A program made the translations under genes and the position numbers. Positions 13,441-13,563 of a stretch of 13,563 nt of DNA are shown one piece after another. Position 1 is the stretch's first letter. Each line of letters starts with the position of its first letter. Source of the stretch: Pseudomonadota bacterium (GTDB lineage Bacteria; Pseudomonadota; Alphaproteobacteria; Rhizobiales; Xanthobacteraceae); contig JAJYAH010000103.1 of the NCBI GenBank assembly GCA_021779635.1, forward strand, positions 1 to 13,563. Reading direction: 5' to 3'. The notes beneath the pieces were generated by a model. That model was not told where the DNA came from and searched no databases. It saw only the letters and a list, made by a program, of their open reading frames with translations.

Positions 13441-13563
13441 ATGCACCTGCAATTCCAGACCGTCGATGTGTTCACCGGCAAACAGTTTGCGGGCAATCCG
13501 CTGGCCGTTGTCCTGAACGCCGAGGCACTGACGAGCGGGCAGATGCAGGCGATCGCGGCCGAA
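13441..13563 (+). CDS. PhzF-family isomerase/epimerase-like protein, N-terminal fragment
   Basis: The frame runs off the window end, giving 41 residues beginning [20 protein letters not shown]. This is the hallmark N-terminus of the PhzF family (YxVDVFTxxxFxGNPLAVV), followed by [12 protein letters not shown], in which the final E corresponds to the position of the conserved acidic residue of PhzF. Named after a phenazine-synthesis isomerase, most family members have unknown substrates, and this fragment does not imply phenazine production. GGGAAGG (13432-13438) lies close before the ATG; an in-frame GTG at 13438 is an alternative start. The 105-base spacer to the divergent DMT exporter gene probably holds both promoters. 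Joint export/metabolism of one compound is possible but unsupported. Confidence 0.9.
   Translation, partial: MHLQFQTVDVFTGKQFAGNPLAVVLNAEALTSGQMQAIAAE

Noticed and set aside
1..13563. CRISPR array, toxin-antitoxin pair, phage or defence system
   Set aside because: There is no regularly spaced repeat series and no recognisable Cas, toxin, integrase or transposase protein in any convincing frame.

Overview
The window looks like chromosomal DNA from a GC-rich alphaproteobacterium of the Rhizobiales, most likely Bradyrhizobium or a close relative such as Rhodopseudomonas. The basis is high GC with strong G/C preference at third codon positions, the particular forms of LipB, PccA, oxaloacetate decarboxylase and the short FliN, and intergenic hairpin repeats of a kind I remember from Bradyrhizobium genomes. 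The assignment is by recognition, not by a search. Most of the window is ordinary housekeeping and accessory chromosome; I see no integrase, transposase, phage gene or CRISPR array.

Layout, left to right. (1) 1-958, minus strand: a truncated small membrane protein gene, tRNA-Leu(GAG), and a minimal FliN/SpoA-domain gene. (2) 1025-2281, plus strand: lipB (octanoyltransferase of lipoate synthesis) and a small cupin gene. (3) 5543-2287, minus strand: a compact run of pccA (biotin carboxylase plus biotin carrier subunit of propionyl-CoA carboxylase), an oxaloacetate decarboxylase of the PEP mutase/isocitrate lyase superfamily, and acyP (acylphosphatase). The last two abut as TAG|ATG; a hairpin repeat lies between the first two. 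(4) 5813-8570, plus strand: two exported hydrolases, a thermonuclease-like nuclease with atypical codon use and a large alkaline-phosphatase-superfamily enzyme. A 44-bp sequence is present upstream of both. (5) 8581-8684: a dispersed-type intergenic repeat with a long hairpin. (6) 9284-8703, minus strand: a 193-aa protein of unknown function, divergent from a single-cysteine (Prx6-type) peroxiredoxin at 9656-10315. The 371-bp spacer holds a CRP/FNR-like palindrome. (7) 10811-10410, minus strand: a four-helix membrane protein of the DUF2177 type, divergent from a class I CPD photolyase at 10925-12382. (8) 13335-12433, minus strand: a DMT/EamA exporter, divergent from the start of a PhzF-family gene cut by the window end.

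How the parts may work together. The pccA-decarboxylase-acyP run is a plausible unit in propionyl-CoA/oxaloacetate metabolism. The nuclease and phosphatase could both release phosphate or nucleosides outside the cytoplasm and may share control through the duplicated 44-bp element; this is the most interesting hypothesis here and it is an inference. Peroxiredoxin, DUF2177 and photolyase lie together and could be a light/oxidative-stress neighbourhood. Nothing in the window clearly amounts to a new defence or mobile system.
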